DNA of 64,000 nucleotides, taken from the NCBI RefSeq assembly GCF_036226405.1, contig NZ_CP108464.1, positions 5,952,001 to 6,016,000 on the forward strand. Direction: 5' to 3'. Shown one piece after another: positions 50,683 to 60,284 of this stretch. Under the pieces are notes generated by a model, which was not told where the DNA came from, ran no database searches, and was given only the letters and a program-made list of their open reading frames with translations. A program made the position numbers and the translations under genes. Source of the stretch: Streptomyces sp. NBC_01260 (GTDB lineage Bacteria; Actinomycetota; Actinomycetes; Streptomycetales; Streptomycetaceae). Every line of letters starts with the position of its first letter. Position 1 is the stretch's first letter.

Positions 50683-51753
50683 TCAGCCGCGCCCCCGACC
50701 CGTGGTGACCGCCTCCAGCGCACGCCGGGTGTTCGGTCCGTAGACCCCCTCCGCATCGCCCTGGATGTACATCGAGGACTGGAAGTTGCTGACGGCCCGC
50801 TCGACCCGGTCGGTGAAGTCGGCGTCGGCGGGGCCGCGGAACAGCCAGACCTCCTGGAGCCGGCGTTGCAGTTCGGCCACCTCCGGGCCGTGGTCGCCGC
50901 GGCGCAGCGTGGCACCTTCCTGCGGCTGGGCGGGCGGGGCCACCGACTCCGGACCCCCGGCGTCCGCCGTGGCCGCCGGGGAGGACGCGGCGGCGGAGCC
51001 CGACGGGCCGGCGGACGCGGAACGGGACGCCGAGGCGCTGGCCGTCGGCGACGCGGATGCGGACGTGGATGCGGACGCGGAGGCGGACGGTGACGCCGTG
51101 ACCGACCGGGACGGCGACGCGGAGGCGGATGCCGTCGTGGAGGCCGACGGTGCGGCGCTCTCCTCGGGGAGGCTGGTGACCGTGGAGGGCAGGACCGGAT
51201 CGAGGTCGGCGTCCCCGTTGCCGTCCCCGTTGAACAGCCCGCCGACGAAGGCCGCGGTGCCCACCACCGCGACGACGGCCGCCCCCACGGCCAGCGCGGC
51301 GAAGGGTCTGCGGCGGCGCGGCTGCACGGGGTCCGGTCCCGTCGTGAGGACCGGGGCGCCCGGGTGGCCGTCCGGACCGTCCGGCCCGGCGGCGTCCGAC
51401 AGCGGGCCCGGCCCCGCCGGGTCCAGGAACAGCGGCATCGTGGTGGCCGCGTCCCCCGCATGGCCGTCCGTCACGTACCCCTTCGGCTCGTCCCGGCCGG
51501 CCGCCGTCTCCTCGCCGCCCAGCGTCACGTACGGCCGGATGCGCAGCGGGTCGAAGTCCTCGGCGGCCGCGAACTCGGCCGACCGCTCGGCGTGGTGCTC
51601 CTCGACGATGCGGTGCTGCTCGGCGGTCCGCTGCTCCTCGGTGACGTGCTGCTGTCCGGCACTGTGCTGAGCCGCGCCTTGCGCGCAGCCGCAGCCCGGA
51701 CCGGCGCCAGGTCTGCCGTCCGTACCGCACTCCGGGCATATATGTCCGGTCAT
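50683..51753 (-). CDS. Membrane protein with C-terminal peptidoglycan-binding domain
   Basis: 356 residues. N-terminal zinc-ribbon-like HICPECGTDGRPGAGPGCGC, a cytosolic His/Glu/Gln-rich segment, one helix (PFAALAVGAAVVAVVGTAAF), then a long Ala/Ser/Pro/Thr region of S-A-S-A-S repeats (about residues 195-265; likely glycosylated or disordered), and a PG_binding_1 domain (ATLRRGDHGPEVAELQRRLQ; VERAVSNFQSSMYIQGDAEG, VYGPNTRRALEA). It reaches the cell wall from the membrane and may sense or organise it. GGGGAGGGG before the ATG. Confidence 0.88.
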   Translation of the reverse strand: MTGHICPECGTDGRPGAGPGCGCAQGAAQHSAGQQHVTEEQRTAEQHRIVEEHHAERSAEFAAAEDFDPLRIRPYVTLGGEETAAGRDEPKGYVTDGHAGDAATTMPLFLDPAGPGPLSDAAGPDGPDGHPGAPVLTTGPDPVQPRRRRPFAALAVGAAVVAVVGTAAFVGGLFNGDGNGDADLDPVLPSTVTSLPEESAAPSASTTASASASPSRSVTASPSASASASTSASASPTASASASRSASAGPSGSAAASSPAATADAGGPESVAPPAQPQEGATLRRGDHGPEVAELQRRLQEVWLFRGPADADFTDRVERAVSNFQSSMYIQGDAEGVYGPNTRRALEAVTTGRGRG

Positions 51754-51890
51754 TGTGGGTCCCCTCCCCTTGAACTGCCTGCGATTATGCAGCCCGCCGC
51801 CGGGAAGCCCAATCATGCGGCCCCTCGGCAGGCCATAACGGTGCAAAACAGACAGGATGGGTGCGTAGAGCGGATCCGAGGAGATGTTTC

Positions 51891-53936
51891 ATGGCCCAGC
51901 AGTTGAGCCCTCCGGCCCCGGCCCCCGGCGAAAACCGCTCCACGCGGTCTGTCCTGGTGGCGATCGGCGCCCTGCTTCTCGGCATGCTGCTCGCCGCACT
52001 CGACCAGACCATCGTCTCCACCGCACTGCCGACCATCGTCAGTGACCTCGGCGGCCTGGAGCATCTGTCGTGGGTGGTCACGGCCTACCTGCTGGCATCG
52101 ACCGCCGCGACCCCGCTCTGGGGCAAGCTGGGCGACCAGTACGGGCGCAAGCGGCTCTTCCAGATCGCCATCGTCATCTTCCTGATCGGCTCCGCGCTCT
52201 GCGGCATCGCCCAGAACATGCCGCAGCTGATCGGCTTCCGCGCCCTCCAGGGGCTCGGCGGCGGCGGACTGATCGTGCTGTCGATGGCGATCGTCGGCGA
52301 TATCGTCCCGCCGCGCGAACGAGGCAAGTACCAGGGCCTGTTCGGAGCGGTGTTCGGCGCGACGAGCGTGCTCGGACCGCTCCTGGGCGGCTTCTTCACC
52401 GAACAGCTCAGCTGGCGCTGGGTCTTCTACATCAACCTCCCCATCGGTGTCGTCGCCCTCGCCGTGATCGCCGCGGTGCTGCACATCCCGGTCCGCCGGA
52501 CGAAGCACACCATCGACTACCTCGGCACCTTCCTCATCGCCGCGGTCGCCACCTGTCTGGTCCTGGTCGCCTCGCTCGGCGGCACCACCTGGGCCTGGGG
52601 CTCGACGCAGATCGTCGGTCTCGCCGTGGTCAGTGTGCTGCTGCTGATCGCCTTCGTGTACGTGGAGCGGCGCGCCGCCGAACCCGTACTGCCGCTGAAG
52701 CTGTTCCGGATCAGGACCTTCAGCCTCGTCGCCGTGATCAGCTTCGTCATCGGCTTCGCGATGTTCGGCGCGATGACCTATCTGCCGACCTTCCTGCAGG
52801 TGGTGCACGGCATCACGCCGACGATGTCCGGCGTCCACATGCTCCCGATGGTGTTCGGCCTGCTCATCACCTCGACCGGGTCCGGCCAGATCGTCAGCCG
52901 GACGGGCCGCTGGAAGATCTTCCCGATCCTCGGCACCGGCATCACGGCGATCGGCCTGCTGCTCCTGCACCGGCTCACGGAGCACAGCAGCACGCTGGAG
53001 ATGAGCCTCTACTTCTTCGTCTTCGGTGCCGGACTCGGTCTGGTGATGCAGGTCCTCGTCCTGATCGTGCAGAACGCGGTGAGCTACCAGGACCTCGGCG
53101 TCGCCACCTCGGGGGCGACCTTCTTCCGTTCCATCGGCGCCTCGTTCGGTGTCGCCATCTTCGGCACCATCTTCACCAACCGGCTCACCGACAAGCTCGG
53201 TGCGGCGCTCGCGGGCCGGACGCTGCCGCCCGGGGTCAGCGCGCACGGACTGGCCTCCGACCCGCGCGCCGTCAGCCGGCTGCCGCCCGCGATCCGCCAG
53301 CCGGTGCTCAGCGCGTACTCGACGTCGATCACCGATGTGTTCCTGTACGCGGCCCCCGTCGTCCTGATCGCCTTCGTCTTCGCCTGGCTGCTCAAGGAGG
53401 ACAAGCTGCGCGGCTCGGTGACCGCCCCCGACACCAGCGAGACCCTGGCGTCGAACCCGGTCGAGCGGTCCTCGTACGACGAATGCGCCCGCGCACTCTC
53501 GGTCCTCGCCACCAGGGAGGGCCGCCGCGAGGTCTACGTGAAGATCACCGAGAAGGCCGGACTCGACCTGCTGCCCGCGGCGAGCTGGATGCTGCTGCGC
53601 ATCAAACGGCACGGCACCGTCGAGCCCGCCCGGCTCGCCGAGGTCGCCCCGGTGCCGCTGCGGGTGATCAGCGAGGCGGGCCGGGAGCTGGAGGAACGCG
53701 GCCTGGCCCGCCGGGTGGGGGTGCAACTGGTGCTCACCGAGCCCGGCGCGGAGGCCGTGGTGAAGCTCTCGCACGCCCGGGAGGAGTCGCTGGCGGAGTT
53801 GCTCGGCGACTGGTGGGGTCCGGACCGGCCGACCGACCTGGTCGCCCTGGTGTCGGAGCTGACGGCCGAGACGAGCGGATCGAGCAAGGAGCGCCCGCAC
53901 AGCCCGGAGCCGAAGCGGGACCACCACGCCCCCTGA
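51891..53936 (+). CDS. DHA2-family MFS transporter with fused MarR-like C-terminal domain
   Basis: 681 residues; about 510 form a 14-helix drug exporter (ALDQTIVSTALPTIVSDLGG, GKLGDQYGRKRLFQIAIVIF, GAVFGATSVLGPLLGGFFTE). Residues about 523-650 are a winged-helix MarR-like module on the cytosolic side: YDECARALSVLATREGRREV, SWMLLRIKRHGTVEPARLAE, LEERGLARRVGVQLVLTEPG. Such fusions are known in Streptomyces. The domain could bind ligand and gate transport rather than bind DNA. GGAGAT precedes the ATG; no separate regulator adjoins. Confidence 0.9.
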   Translation: MAQQLSPPAPAPGENRSTRSVLVAIGALLLGMLLAALDQTIVSTALPTIVSDLGGLEHLSWVVTAYLLASTAATPLWGKLGDQYGRKRLFQIAIVIFLIGSALCGIAQNMPQLIGFRALQGLGGGGLIVLSMAIVGDIVPPRERGKYQGLFGAVFGATSVLGPLLGGFFTEQLSWRWVFYINLPIGVVALAVIAAVLHIPVRRTKHTIDYLGTFLIAAVATCLVLVASLGGTTWAWGSTQIVGLAVVSVLLLIAFVYVERRAAEPVLPLKLFRIRTFSLVAVISFVIGFAMFGAMTYLPTFLQVVHGITPTMSGVHMLPMVFGLLITSTGSGQIVSRTGRWKIFPILGTGITAIGLLLLHRLTEHSSTLEMSLYFFVFGAGLGLVMQVLVLIVQNAVSYQDLGVATSGATFFRSIGASFGVAIFGTIFTNRLTDKLGAALAGRTLPPGVSAHGLASDPRAVSRLPPAIRQPVLSAYSTSITDVFLYAAPVVLIAFVFAWLLKEDKLRGSVTAPDTSETLASNPVERSSYDECARALSVLATREGRREVYVKITEKAGLDLLPAASWMLLRIKRHGTVEPARLAEVAPVPLRVISEAGRELEERGLARRVGVQLVLTEPGAEAVVKLSHAREESLAELLGDWWGPDRPTDLVALVSELTAETSGSSKERPHSPEPKRDHHAP

Positions 53937-53948
53937 GGACGGGGCCGG

Positions 53949-54440
53949 TCAGACGGTGGTGCGGAGCTCCTTGGCGAACCAGTGCTCGGCGTACTGGTTG
54001 CGGTGGTGGAACGCCGGGACCTCCCGGTAGCCGTGCTTCGCGTACAGCCCGCGCGCCTCGACCAGGTCGCTGCGGGTGTCGAGGCGCAGCTGCCGGACAC
54101 CCAGGGCCCGCGCCCGGCCCTCGATCGCCGCGAGCAGCAGCCCGCCGCCTCCCGTGCCGCGCACCTCGGGGCGTACGAACACCCGGGTCAGCTCCGCGAC
54201 CTCCGGGTCCGTCACGACCAGCCCGGCGCAGGCCGCCGCCCGTCCCCCGAACCGGCCGACGACGAACTCACCGGTCGGCGGGACCAGCAGCTCGGCGCCG
54301 TCGTCGGTGAGCCCCTCGTCCAGCTCCTCGACGGTCGCGGGCCGCCCCCAGTAGCGGCTCGCGACCTCGTCGTAGTAGTCCCGGCGCAGCAGGGCGGCGT
54401 CGGGGGAGTCGAAGCGTTCGGGGGTCACGGTCCACGTCAT
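53949..54440 (-). CDS. GNAT acetyltransferase
   Basis: 163 residues from the ATG of MTWTVTPERFDSPDAALLRR. ELTRVFVRPEVRGTGGGGLL, LAAIEGRARALGVRQLRLDT and YAKHGYREVPAFHHRNQYAE give a clear GNAT fold. Acceptor unknown. Convergent with the MFS gene, 12 bases away. Confidence 0.88.
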   Translation of the reverse strand: MTWTVTPERFDSPDAALLRRDYYDEVASRYWGRPATVEELDEGLTDDGAELLVPPTGEFVVGRFGGRAAACAGLVVTDPEVAELTRVFVRPEVRGTGGGGLLLAAIEGRARALGVRQLRLDTRSDLVEARGLYAKHGYREVPAFHHRNQYAEHWFAKELRTTV

Positions 54441-54500
54441 TGGTTCATTCTGTCTTGCGCACAGCTGTGCGGAGAAGCGAATTGCTTGCAGGGGGCATCG

Positions 54501-55601
54501 GTGACGCGGGAGACGGGATCGACGACGAGGGCCGGGGCGGTCCAGCGGCTCGGCGAGAGGTGGATACGGGAGCTGGCCGGGCCGGGCGGCGGGAGCTTCG
54601 TGTGCTCGCCGGCCGGGCTCTGGCTGGCCCTGGCGGTGGTCGCGGCAGGGGCGCGCGGGGAGACCGCCGACGAGCTGCGGGCGGTGCTCGGGGTGGCGGA
54701 GCGGCAGGCCGCCGACGCGGTGGCGGCCGGGGTGCGCGAGCTGGCGGCCACCGACGCGCTGGGGGTGGCGACCCGGGTGTGGACCCGGGTGCCGGTCTAC
54801 CGGGAGTACCGGGAGGCGCTGACTGACGTCGGGTTCGGGCCGATGGACGCCACCGGGGTCGACGCCTGGGTGCGGGAGGCCACCGGAGGGCTGATCGAGC
54901 GGCTGCCGCTGGACATCAGTGCCGAGATGCTGCTGGTGCTCGTCAACGTGCTGGCGCTGAAGGCACGGTGGGACGAACCGTTCGCACCCGAGGACACCAG
55001 GGACCTGCCGTTCACCGACGCGGCCGGAGTGAGCCGTGCGGTGCCGACCATGCACGCCACACGTGGGCCGTGGGACGGCTGGACGGTGCGCGGCGCCCAC
55101 GTCGTCGAGCTGCGCTGCCGCACCGAGCGGGCCGGCGGGGTCCCGGCCCGGGTCCGGCTGGTGCTGGGGGAGCCGGGCGCGGGAGCGGCGGACGTACTGC
55201 CCGCGGCCTGGGCGCCGCAGGCGCTGCGCACCCCGCTGGACGCGGACGTCCTGAGCATCGCGGTCCCGCGATTCACCCTGCGTACGAACGTTCAGGTCAC
55301 CGATCAGTTGCCGGCGCTCGGGATCCGGGTCGCGACGAGCGCCGCCGCCGACTTCGGGTGGATGTCGCCCGAGCCGCTCCTGATCTCCCAGGTGGTGCAG
55401 GAGGCCGTGGTGAAGGTCGCCGAGGAGGGCGTGCAGGCCGCGGCCGTGACCGTCATCGCCGCACCGGGGGGCGCGGCGCCCGTGCAGCAGCGCTTCCGGC
55501 GCATCGCCTTCGACCGCCCGTTCGGGATCGTGGTCCTGGACGGCAGCGGCGAGGTCCCGCTCTTCACCGGCTGGCAGGCGGACACCCCGGTGGAGGGCTG
55601 A
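54501..55601 (+). CDS. Serpin-family protein, inhibitor-like
   Basis: 366 residues from a GTG with AGGGGG upstream. Serpin fold: GGGSFVCSPAGLWLALAVVA, ALKARWDEPFAPEDTRDLPF, VLSIAVPRFTLRTNVQVTDQ, FDRPFGIVVLDGSGEVPLFT. The reactive-loop hinge is EEGVQAAAVTVIAAPGGAAP, matching the E-E-G-x-x-A-A-A-x-T consensus of inhibitory serpins; by spacing, P1 would fall near the Gly-Gly. No signal peptide, so it should act in the cytosol. Bacterial serpins are uncommon. A protease target in the window is the S1 enzyme, but that one is exported. Confidence 0.88.
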   Translation: MTRETGSTTRAGAVQRLGERWIRELAGPGGGSFVCSPAGLWLALAVVAAGARGETADELRAVLGVAERQAADAVAAGVRELAATDALGVATRVWTRVPVYREYREALTDVGFGPMDATGVDAWVREATGGLIERLPLDISAEMLLVLVNVLALKARWDEPFAPEDTRDLPFTDAAGVSRAVPTMHATRGPWDGWTVRGAHVVELRCRTERAGGVPARVRLVLGEPGAGAADVLPAAWAPQALRTPLDADVLSIAVPRFTLRTNVQVTDQLPALGIRVATSAAADFGWMSPEPLLISQVVQEAVVKVAEEGVQAAAVTVIAAPGGAAPVQQRFRRIAFDRPFGIVVLDGSGEVPLFTGWQADTPVEG

Positions 55602-55631
55602 GCCCCGCAGGGCGTCCTGGGGCGCCCGCGC

Positions 55632-56801
55632 TCACCGCGGCGGTGGCGGCGCGGTGACCGGCGGCGGGGGTGCGACCGGTCGCCGCCGCCTGGTCCGCAC
55701 CAGCAGCAGCACCGCCGCGACCGCCACCGCCGCGGCGCCGAGCAGCGACAGCACCCAGGCCGGAACGGGCCCCACGCTCAGCAGCTCGTCGTGGTAGTAC
55801 GTGGTCCGGTACGGGGTGTCGGCGGCCGCCGCCCGGAGCTCATGGTCCCCGTCGATCAGCTCCGGCCGCGGGAACGACTGGTCGATCGCCGTGACGAACA
55901 CCGGCTTCCCGCCCGTCAGCGCCCCCAGGGCCGGGTACTCGCCCTTCTCCTGCCCGGCGTCGACCCGCCCCGCATAGGTCACCTCGGGCGGCTCGCCGCC
56001 GATCGCGCCGCGAGGCTCCATCCGGTCCGCCGCCAGCACGTACAGCCCCAGTGACTGCGGCGTCGTGGCGAGCCGGGACAGCCGCATCGGGTAGACCGGC
56101 CGCTCGCTGGCGAAACGCAGCCGCAGCGGGTCGAGCCGGCCGAGCAGCGGACCGCCCTTCTCCCGAGGGGCGAGGCGGATCGCCACGTACTCCCACTTCT
56201 GATCGACGTAGGGCCGCAACGCCGTCGACAGCCGGTCCGGGAGCTCGAAGCCGTTGTCCGTCAGCCAGCCCTCCAGGGCCGCGGGGTCGGTCGCGGTCAG
56301 CCGGGCCACGTCGAACGGCCCGAGCCGCTCCCGGCCGACCACGCCGACCGGTGCGACCGCCGCGGGGGCCGCGCCGGATCCGGATGCCCGGTCCGAACCG
56401 CCGAACGGCCAGTCCTTCGCACGTGGCCAGAAGTAGTGCCGTATCTCGTGGACCGGCGCGGTGAGGGTTTCGAGCTCGGAGAAGAGCGAGGCGTCACCCA
56501 GCCCGACCGTGGCCCGGTGCGGCACGGGCATGATCCACGCCGCCGCCGGGGCGTTCCCGCGGACGGTGAGCCGCATCACGATCTGCTCGCTGCCGCCGGA
56601 CCAGCTGACCACGGAGGTCTCCCGGTCGACCGTGACCCGGCTGTCGCGGTCCACCACCATCGCCCCGCAGCCACAGGCGTACGCCGGTGCGATCAGCGAG
56701 CCGAGCTGCAGCGACACCAGCATCATGACCAGGGAGAGCGCGCGCACCGCCCACGTACGCGATCCGGCCCGTTTCCCTTGATCCGTCCCCGCCCACCCCA
56801 T
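55632..56801 (-). CDS. DUF2330 membrane protein
   Basis: 389 residues from the ATG of MGWAGTDQGKRAGSRTW. Signal peptide with PAYACGCGAMV at its end (Cys near the cleavage site), an extracellular beta-rich DUF2330 body (NAPAAAWIMPVPHRATVGLG, ELETLTAPVHEIRHYFWPRA), a C-terminal helix (PVPAWVLSLLGAAAVAVAAV) and a Pro-rich tail. Cell-surface protein of unknown role. 29 bases from the converging serpin gene. Confidence 0.85.
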   Translation of the reverse strand: MGWAGTDQGKRAGSRTWAVRALSLVMMLVSLQLGSLIAPAYACGCGAMVVDRDSRVTVDRETSVVSWSGGSEQIVMRLTVRGNAPAAAWIMPVPHRATVGLGDASLFSELETLTAPVHEIRHYFWPRAKDWPFGGSDRASGSGAAPAAVAPVGVVGRERLGPFDVARLTATDPAALEGWLTDNGFELPDRLSTALRPYVDQKWEYVAIRLAPREKGGPLLGRLDPLRLRFASERPVYPMRLSRLATTPQSLGLYVLAADRMEPRGAIGGEPPEVTYAGRVDAGQEKGEYPALGALTGGKPVFVTAIDQSFPRPELIDGDHELRAAAADTPYRTTYYHDELLSVGPVPAWVLSLLGAAAVAVAAVLLLVRTRRRRPVAPPPPVTAPPPPR

Positions 56802-57036
56802 GCGCCGGCTCCTCCCCCGTTGGCCCTGGTCACGGGCACAGACGTGGCGGCGGCCCGGCCGGTTCCGGCCGCCCGGTCCCGGTCCGATCGAACGGGCGGG
56901 CATTCTTTCGGACAAAAGCCGGGTGACAGTCAGGCGAAGAGGGGGTTGATTGTGTCTACCTCATAGCGCAATGCGAAGGTTTCACAGCATGCCCGGATCG
57001 AGGGCCGGCACAAGACGGCGGGAGGGTCGGCGCAGC

Positions 57037-59097
57037 GTGGCGAATGCGGAGCACAGTGTGCGCGGAGATGCGACGGCAGGGACGAGGACCGGGGCGGCCC
57101 GGGCGGTTCTCTGGCTGGTTGTGGCCGCGTTGGCCGTACGGCAGATGGCGGTGGTGCTGCGGCAGCCGCCTGGCGAACGGCTCACCGATCTGGAGACCTG
57201 GATCGGTGAGAACGGTGTGCTTCATGTGACGGGCTCGCTGTACGACACCGACCGGTTCACCGGCACCCCCTTCGCCGGGATGGTGCTGAAGCCGCTCACC
57301 CGGACCGCCGAACAGAGCCTCGGGGTCGCCTGGACCTTCGGTTCGCTGCTGCTCGTCGCCGCGCTCGGCATCATCGCGGCGCGCGCCCTGCCCGGCCCGG
57401 TCAACCGGCGTACGGCGCTGCTCGCCGCGCCCGTCGCGATCACCCTGCTGATGCTCTCGCTGCCGGTCCGCAACGCCCTCTACCTGGGCCAGACCAGCAT
57501 CCTGCCGGTCCTCCTGGTGCTCGTCGGCTGCTTCGTGGTCCGCGGGGAACGCGCCTCGGGCGTCCTGATCGGCGTCGCGGCCGCGCTCCAGCCGACCGTG
57601 CTGCTGTTCGCCGCGCTGCTCTGGCTGACCGGGAGACGCCGCGCGGCGCTGACCGGCGGCGCCGCGTTCGCCGCCTGCACGGCACTGGCCTGGGCGGCGA
57701 TGCCGCACGACTCGTGGACGTACTGGGTGCACCACGTCGCCGGGGCCGGCCTCGGCGATCAGGCGGACAGCCTCGCCAACCAGTCCCTGCACGGCGCGCT
57801 GCTCCGGTTCGGGCTGGAGGGCCCGCTGGAGATCGCGCTCTTCCTGGTGCTGGCCGCGGCCGTCTGCTTCCTCGGTCTGCGCCGCGCCGTACGGTACGCG
57901 CGCGACGGCCAGCTGCTGCTCGCCGTGGCCGTGACCGGCTGCGTCGCGGTCGCCGTCTCGCCGACCGCCTGGCAGCACCAGCTGCTGTGGGTGCTGCTCG
58001 CGGTGGTCGGCCGGGTCGGCGCGCGCGCCTCGGACCGGATGGTGTGGCCGGCCGTCGTGGTCCTCGTGATCACGCTGCCCGGCAAGATGCTGCTGCCGAA
58101 CATCGAGGCGGTGTTCCCGATACGCGACAACGTGCTGCTGATCGCCGCGCTCGGGGCCGCGTGCGTCGCCCCGTTCCTGCCGCGCACCTCGCCGTACTGG
58201 CAGCAGCCGATCCCCACCGACTACGCGGCCCCGGTCCCGGCCCGCTGGAGCAGGGTGCCGCTGCTGCCGTTCTGGCGGCGGGTGCTCAGCCGGCCCAACC
58301 TGCTGCTGGAACTCCTGCTGATCAGGGTCGTCTACTCGGCGTACCAGCATGTCAGGCTCGCCGCGACGGCCGGCCGTGCCACCGCCGAGCACCACGGCGG
58401 GCAGGTCCACTCGCTGGAGCAGTGGCTGCACATCGACATAGAGCACTGGGTCAACCACGCGGTCGTCGGGGTCGGCTGGCTGCGGGACTTCTTCGACTAC
58501 TACTACTCGACGTTCCACTTCATCGTGCCGCTGGCCATCCTCGGTGTGCTGTACGTGCGCCGGCCCGCGGACTACCGCTGGGTCCGCAGCTCCATCGGCT
58601 TCGCCACAGTGCTGGCCCTGGTCGGCTTCTGGCTCTACCCGCTGGCCCCGCCGCGTTTGATGCCGGGGCTCGGCTTCATCGACACGGTCCACGGCGTCCA
58701 GGACTTCGCGAAGCCCGACTACGGCACGCTGACGGGGGTGACCAACCAGTACGCCGCGATGCCCTCGCTGCACTTCGGCTGGTCGCTGTGGTGCGGTGTG
58801 GTGATCGTGATGCTCGCGCCGAAGACCTGGATGAAGCTGCTGGGGGTGCTGCACCCGCTGTTCACGGTCTCCGCGATCGTCGCGACGGGCAACCACTGGG
58901 TGCTCGACGCGGTGGGCGGTGCGCTGGTGGTCGCGCTCGGCTTCGGCCTGACCTACCTGCTGTCCGGACCCCGCCGGCTCCAGGAGCCCGCGGTGAAGGC
59001 CGCGCAGCCCCCGGCGGCCGGGCGGCCGCCGGACAGGGCGGCGGTGCCGGAACGGGTACCGAAGGCGGAGGGTGAAGCGGTGGCCGGCAAGTCGTAG
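57037..59097 (+). CDS. Bifunctional GT87 glycosyltransferase / PAP2 phosphatase fusion
   Basis: 686 residues from the GTG of MANAEHSVRGD (GGAGGG 10 bases upstream); the frame extends to 56950 and an ATG at 56989 with GAAGG is an alternative. First about 400 residues: polytopic GT87 (DUF2029) mannosyltransferase-like part (DLETWIGENGVLHVTGSLYD; LYLGQTSILPVLLVLVGCFV). The last about 240 residues: PAP2-like lipid phosphatase with AMPSLHFGWSLWCGVVIVML (P-S-x-H) and TGNHWVLDAVGGALV (second His/Asp motif). Such fusions suggest a two-step envelope lipid or glycan job: the enzyme transfers a sugar from polyprenyl phosphate and dephosphorylates a lipid product. Confidence 0.88.
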   Translation: MANAEHSVRGDATAGTRTGAARAVLWLVVAALAVRQMAVVLRQPPGERLTDLETWIGENGVLHVTGSLYDTDRFTGTPFAGMVLKPLTRTAEQSLGVAWTFGSLLLVAALGIIAARALPGPVNRRTALLAAPVAITLLMLSLPVRNALYLGQTSILPVLLVLVGCFVVRGERASGVLIGVAAALQPTVLLFAALLWLTGRRRAALTGGAAFAACTALAWAAMPHDSWTYWVHHVAGAGLGDQADSLANQSLHGALLRFGLEGPLEIALFLVLAAAVCFLGLRRAVRYARDGQLLLAVAVTGCVAVAVSPTAWQHQLLWVLLAVVGRVGARASDRMVWPAVVVLVITLPGKMLLPNIEAVFPIRDNVLLIAALGAACVAPFLPRTSPYWQQPIPTDYAAPVPARWSRVPLLPFWRRVLSRPNLLLELLLIRVVYSAYQHVRLAATAGRATAEHHGGQVHSLEQWLHIDIEHWVNHAVVGVGWLRDFFDYYYSTFHFIVPLAILGVLYVRRPADYRWVRSSIGFATVLALVGFWLYPLAPPRLMPGLGFIDTVHGVQDFAKPDYGTLTGVTNQYAAMPSLHFGWSLWCGVVIVMLAPKTWMKLLGVLHPLFTVSAIVATGNHWVLDAVGGALVVALGFGLTYLLSGPRRLQEPAVKAAQPPAAGRPPDRAAVPERVPKAEGEAVAGKS

Positions 59098-59124
59098 CCG
59101 CCGGCGGCCGCCCGCGGACGCGGG

Positions 59125-59170
59125 CCGAAGGGGTGGCGGGGGCGTCAAGGCGTCCCCGCCACCCCTTCGG
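59125..59170. terminator. Terminator between the GT87-PAP2 and AEC genes
   Basis: Perfect 17-bp stem: CCGAAGGGGTGGCGGGG with CCCCGCCACCCCTTCGG, loop of 12. Serves both converging genes. Confidence 0.85.
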
Positions 59171-59230
59171 CAGGTGGATCGTCGCGCTCCCAGCATCCGC
59201 CCGCCGGGCACCGCCCGCCACTCGAACGGC

Positions 59231-60187
59231 TCAGCGGGCCGGCCCCAGAGCCCACGTGGCGAAGGACAGCGTGAGCATCGACACCACCGTGGAGGCCACC
59301 ACGGCATTGCGGGCGAGGCCGGTGTCCAGGCCGTACTCCCGGGCGTAGATGAACGCGTTCTGAGCCGTCGGGAGCGCCGAGCAGAGCACCACGGCCAGCA
59401 CCTGGTGGTCCGGCAGGCCCAGGAGCGGACCGGCGACGAGGAAGGCGGTCAGGGGCTGCGCCAGCGTCTTCAGCGTGACCGCGACCCCGACCTCCGCCCG
59501 GCCCCCGACGCGAGCGGTCCCGCCTGCCGGGCCCCCGTGCAGGGACAGGCCCAGCGTGACCAGGGCCGTCGGCACGGCCGCGGCGCCCAGCAGATCGCAG
59601 GAGTGGGTGAGGGCGGCCGGCAGCCGCAGCCCGGCGGCGGAGACGGCGACGCCGAGCAGCGAGGCCATGATGACCGGATTGCGGACCGGCATGGTGAGCA
59701 TCCGCCGCAGCCCGCCGCCGGGACCGCCGGCCGCCCGGGTCCCCGAGTCCAGCAGGGTCAGGATCACCGGTGAGACCAGCAGCACCTGGAACAGGATGAC
59801 CTGCGCGACGAACGAGGCGTCACCGAGCACCTGCACCGCCACCGGGATGCCCAGGTTGGCGGAGTTGACGTAGCCGGAGGCCATACTGCTGATCGCCCCG
59901 TCGGCCCTCCCGCGGCCGAAGAGCCGCCGGGCCACCACGTATCCCAGACCGGACACCAGCGCCGTGGCCGCCGCGAACGCCACCACCGGCAGATGGGCGA
60001 AGCCGGCCGGCCGGGACCCCGACACCATGCTGAACAGGGCTGCGGGCATGGCGACATGGAAGACGAAACGGCCGAGCACGGCCTCGGCCTGCGCCCCGAG
60101 GAGGCCGCTGCGGCCGACCGCGTACCCGGCGGCCGTCAGCATCCAGATCGGCCCGAAAGCGGAGAGCAGGGCGTGCATACCCGCCAT
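59231..60187 (-). CDS. AEC-family (auxin efflux carrier type) transporter
   Basis: 318 residues from the ATG of MAGMHALLSAFGP; the frame continues to 60211. About ten helices. AEC motif region GYVNSANLGIPVAVQVLGDA in the middle crossover and PTAQNAFIYAREYGLDTGLA in the second half. Family members export organic acids or other small anions. Substrate unknown. It follows the P450 gene on the same strand but 97 bases apart. Confidence 0.88.
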   Translation of the reverse strand: MAGMHALLSAFGPIWMLTAAGYAVGRSGLLGAQAEAVLGRFVFHVAMPAALFSMVSGSRPAGFAHLPVVAFAAATALVSGLGYVVARRLFGRGRADGAISSMASGYVNSANLGIPVAVQVLGDASFVAQVILFQVLLVSPVILTLLDSGTRAAGGPGGGLRRMLTMPVRNPVIMASLLGVAVSAAGLRLPAALTHSCDLLGAAAVPTALVTLGLSLHGGPAGGTARVGGRAEVGVAVTLKTLAQPLTAFLVAGPLLGLPDHQVLAVVLCSALPTAQNAFIYAREYGLDTGLARNAVVASTVVSMLTLSFATWALGPAR

Positions 60188-60284
60188 GATCCCGCCACGC
60201 CCGCCCGCCATTCGTACAGGGGTGCGGACGGGCGTACCGCAACAGTCGGACAGGTCCTGCCCGGCGTCGCGTTCCGGGCCGTGC

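Noticed and set aside
51813..53927. A 704-codon minus frame opposite the MFS-MarR gene
   Set aside because: Same antisense effect, low-complexity Asp/Glu/Arg/His sequence.
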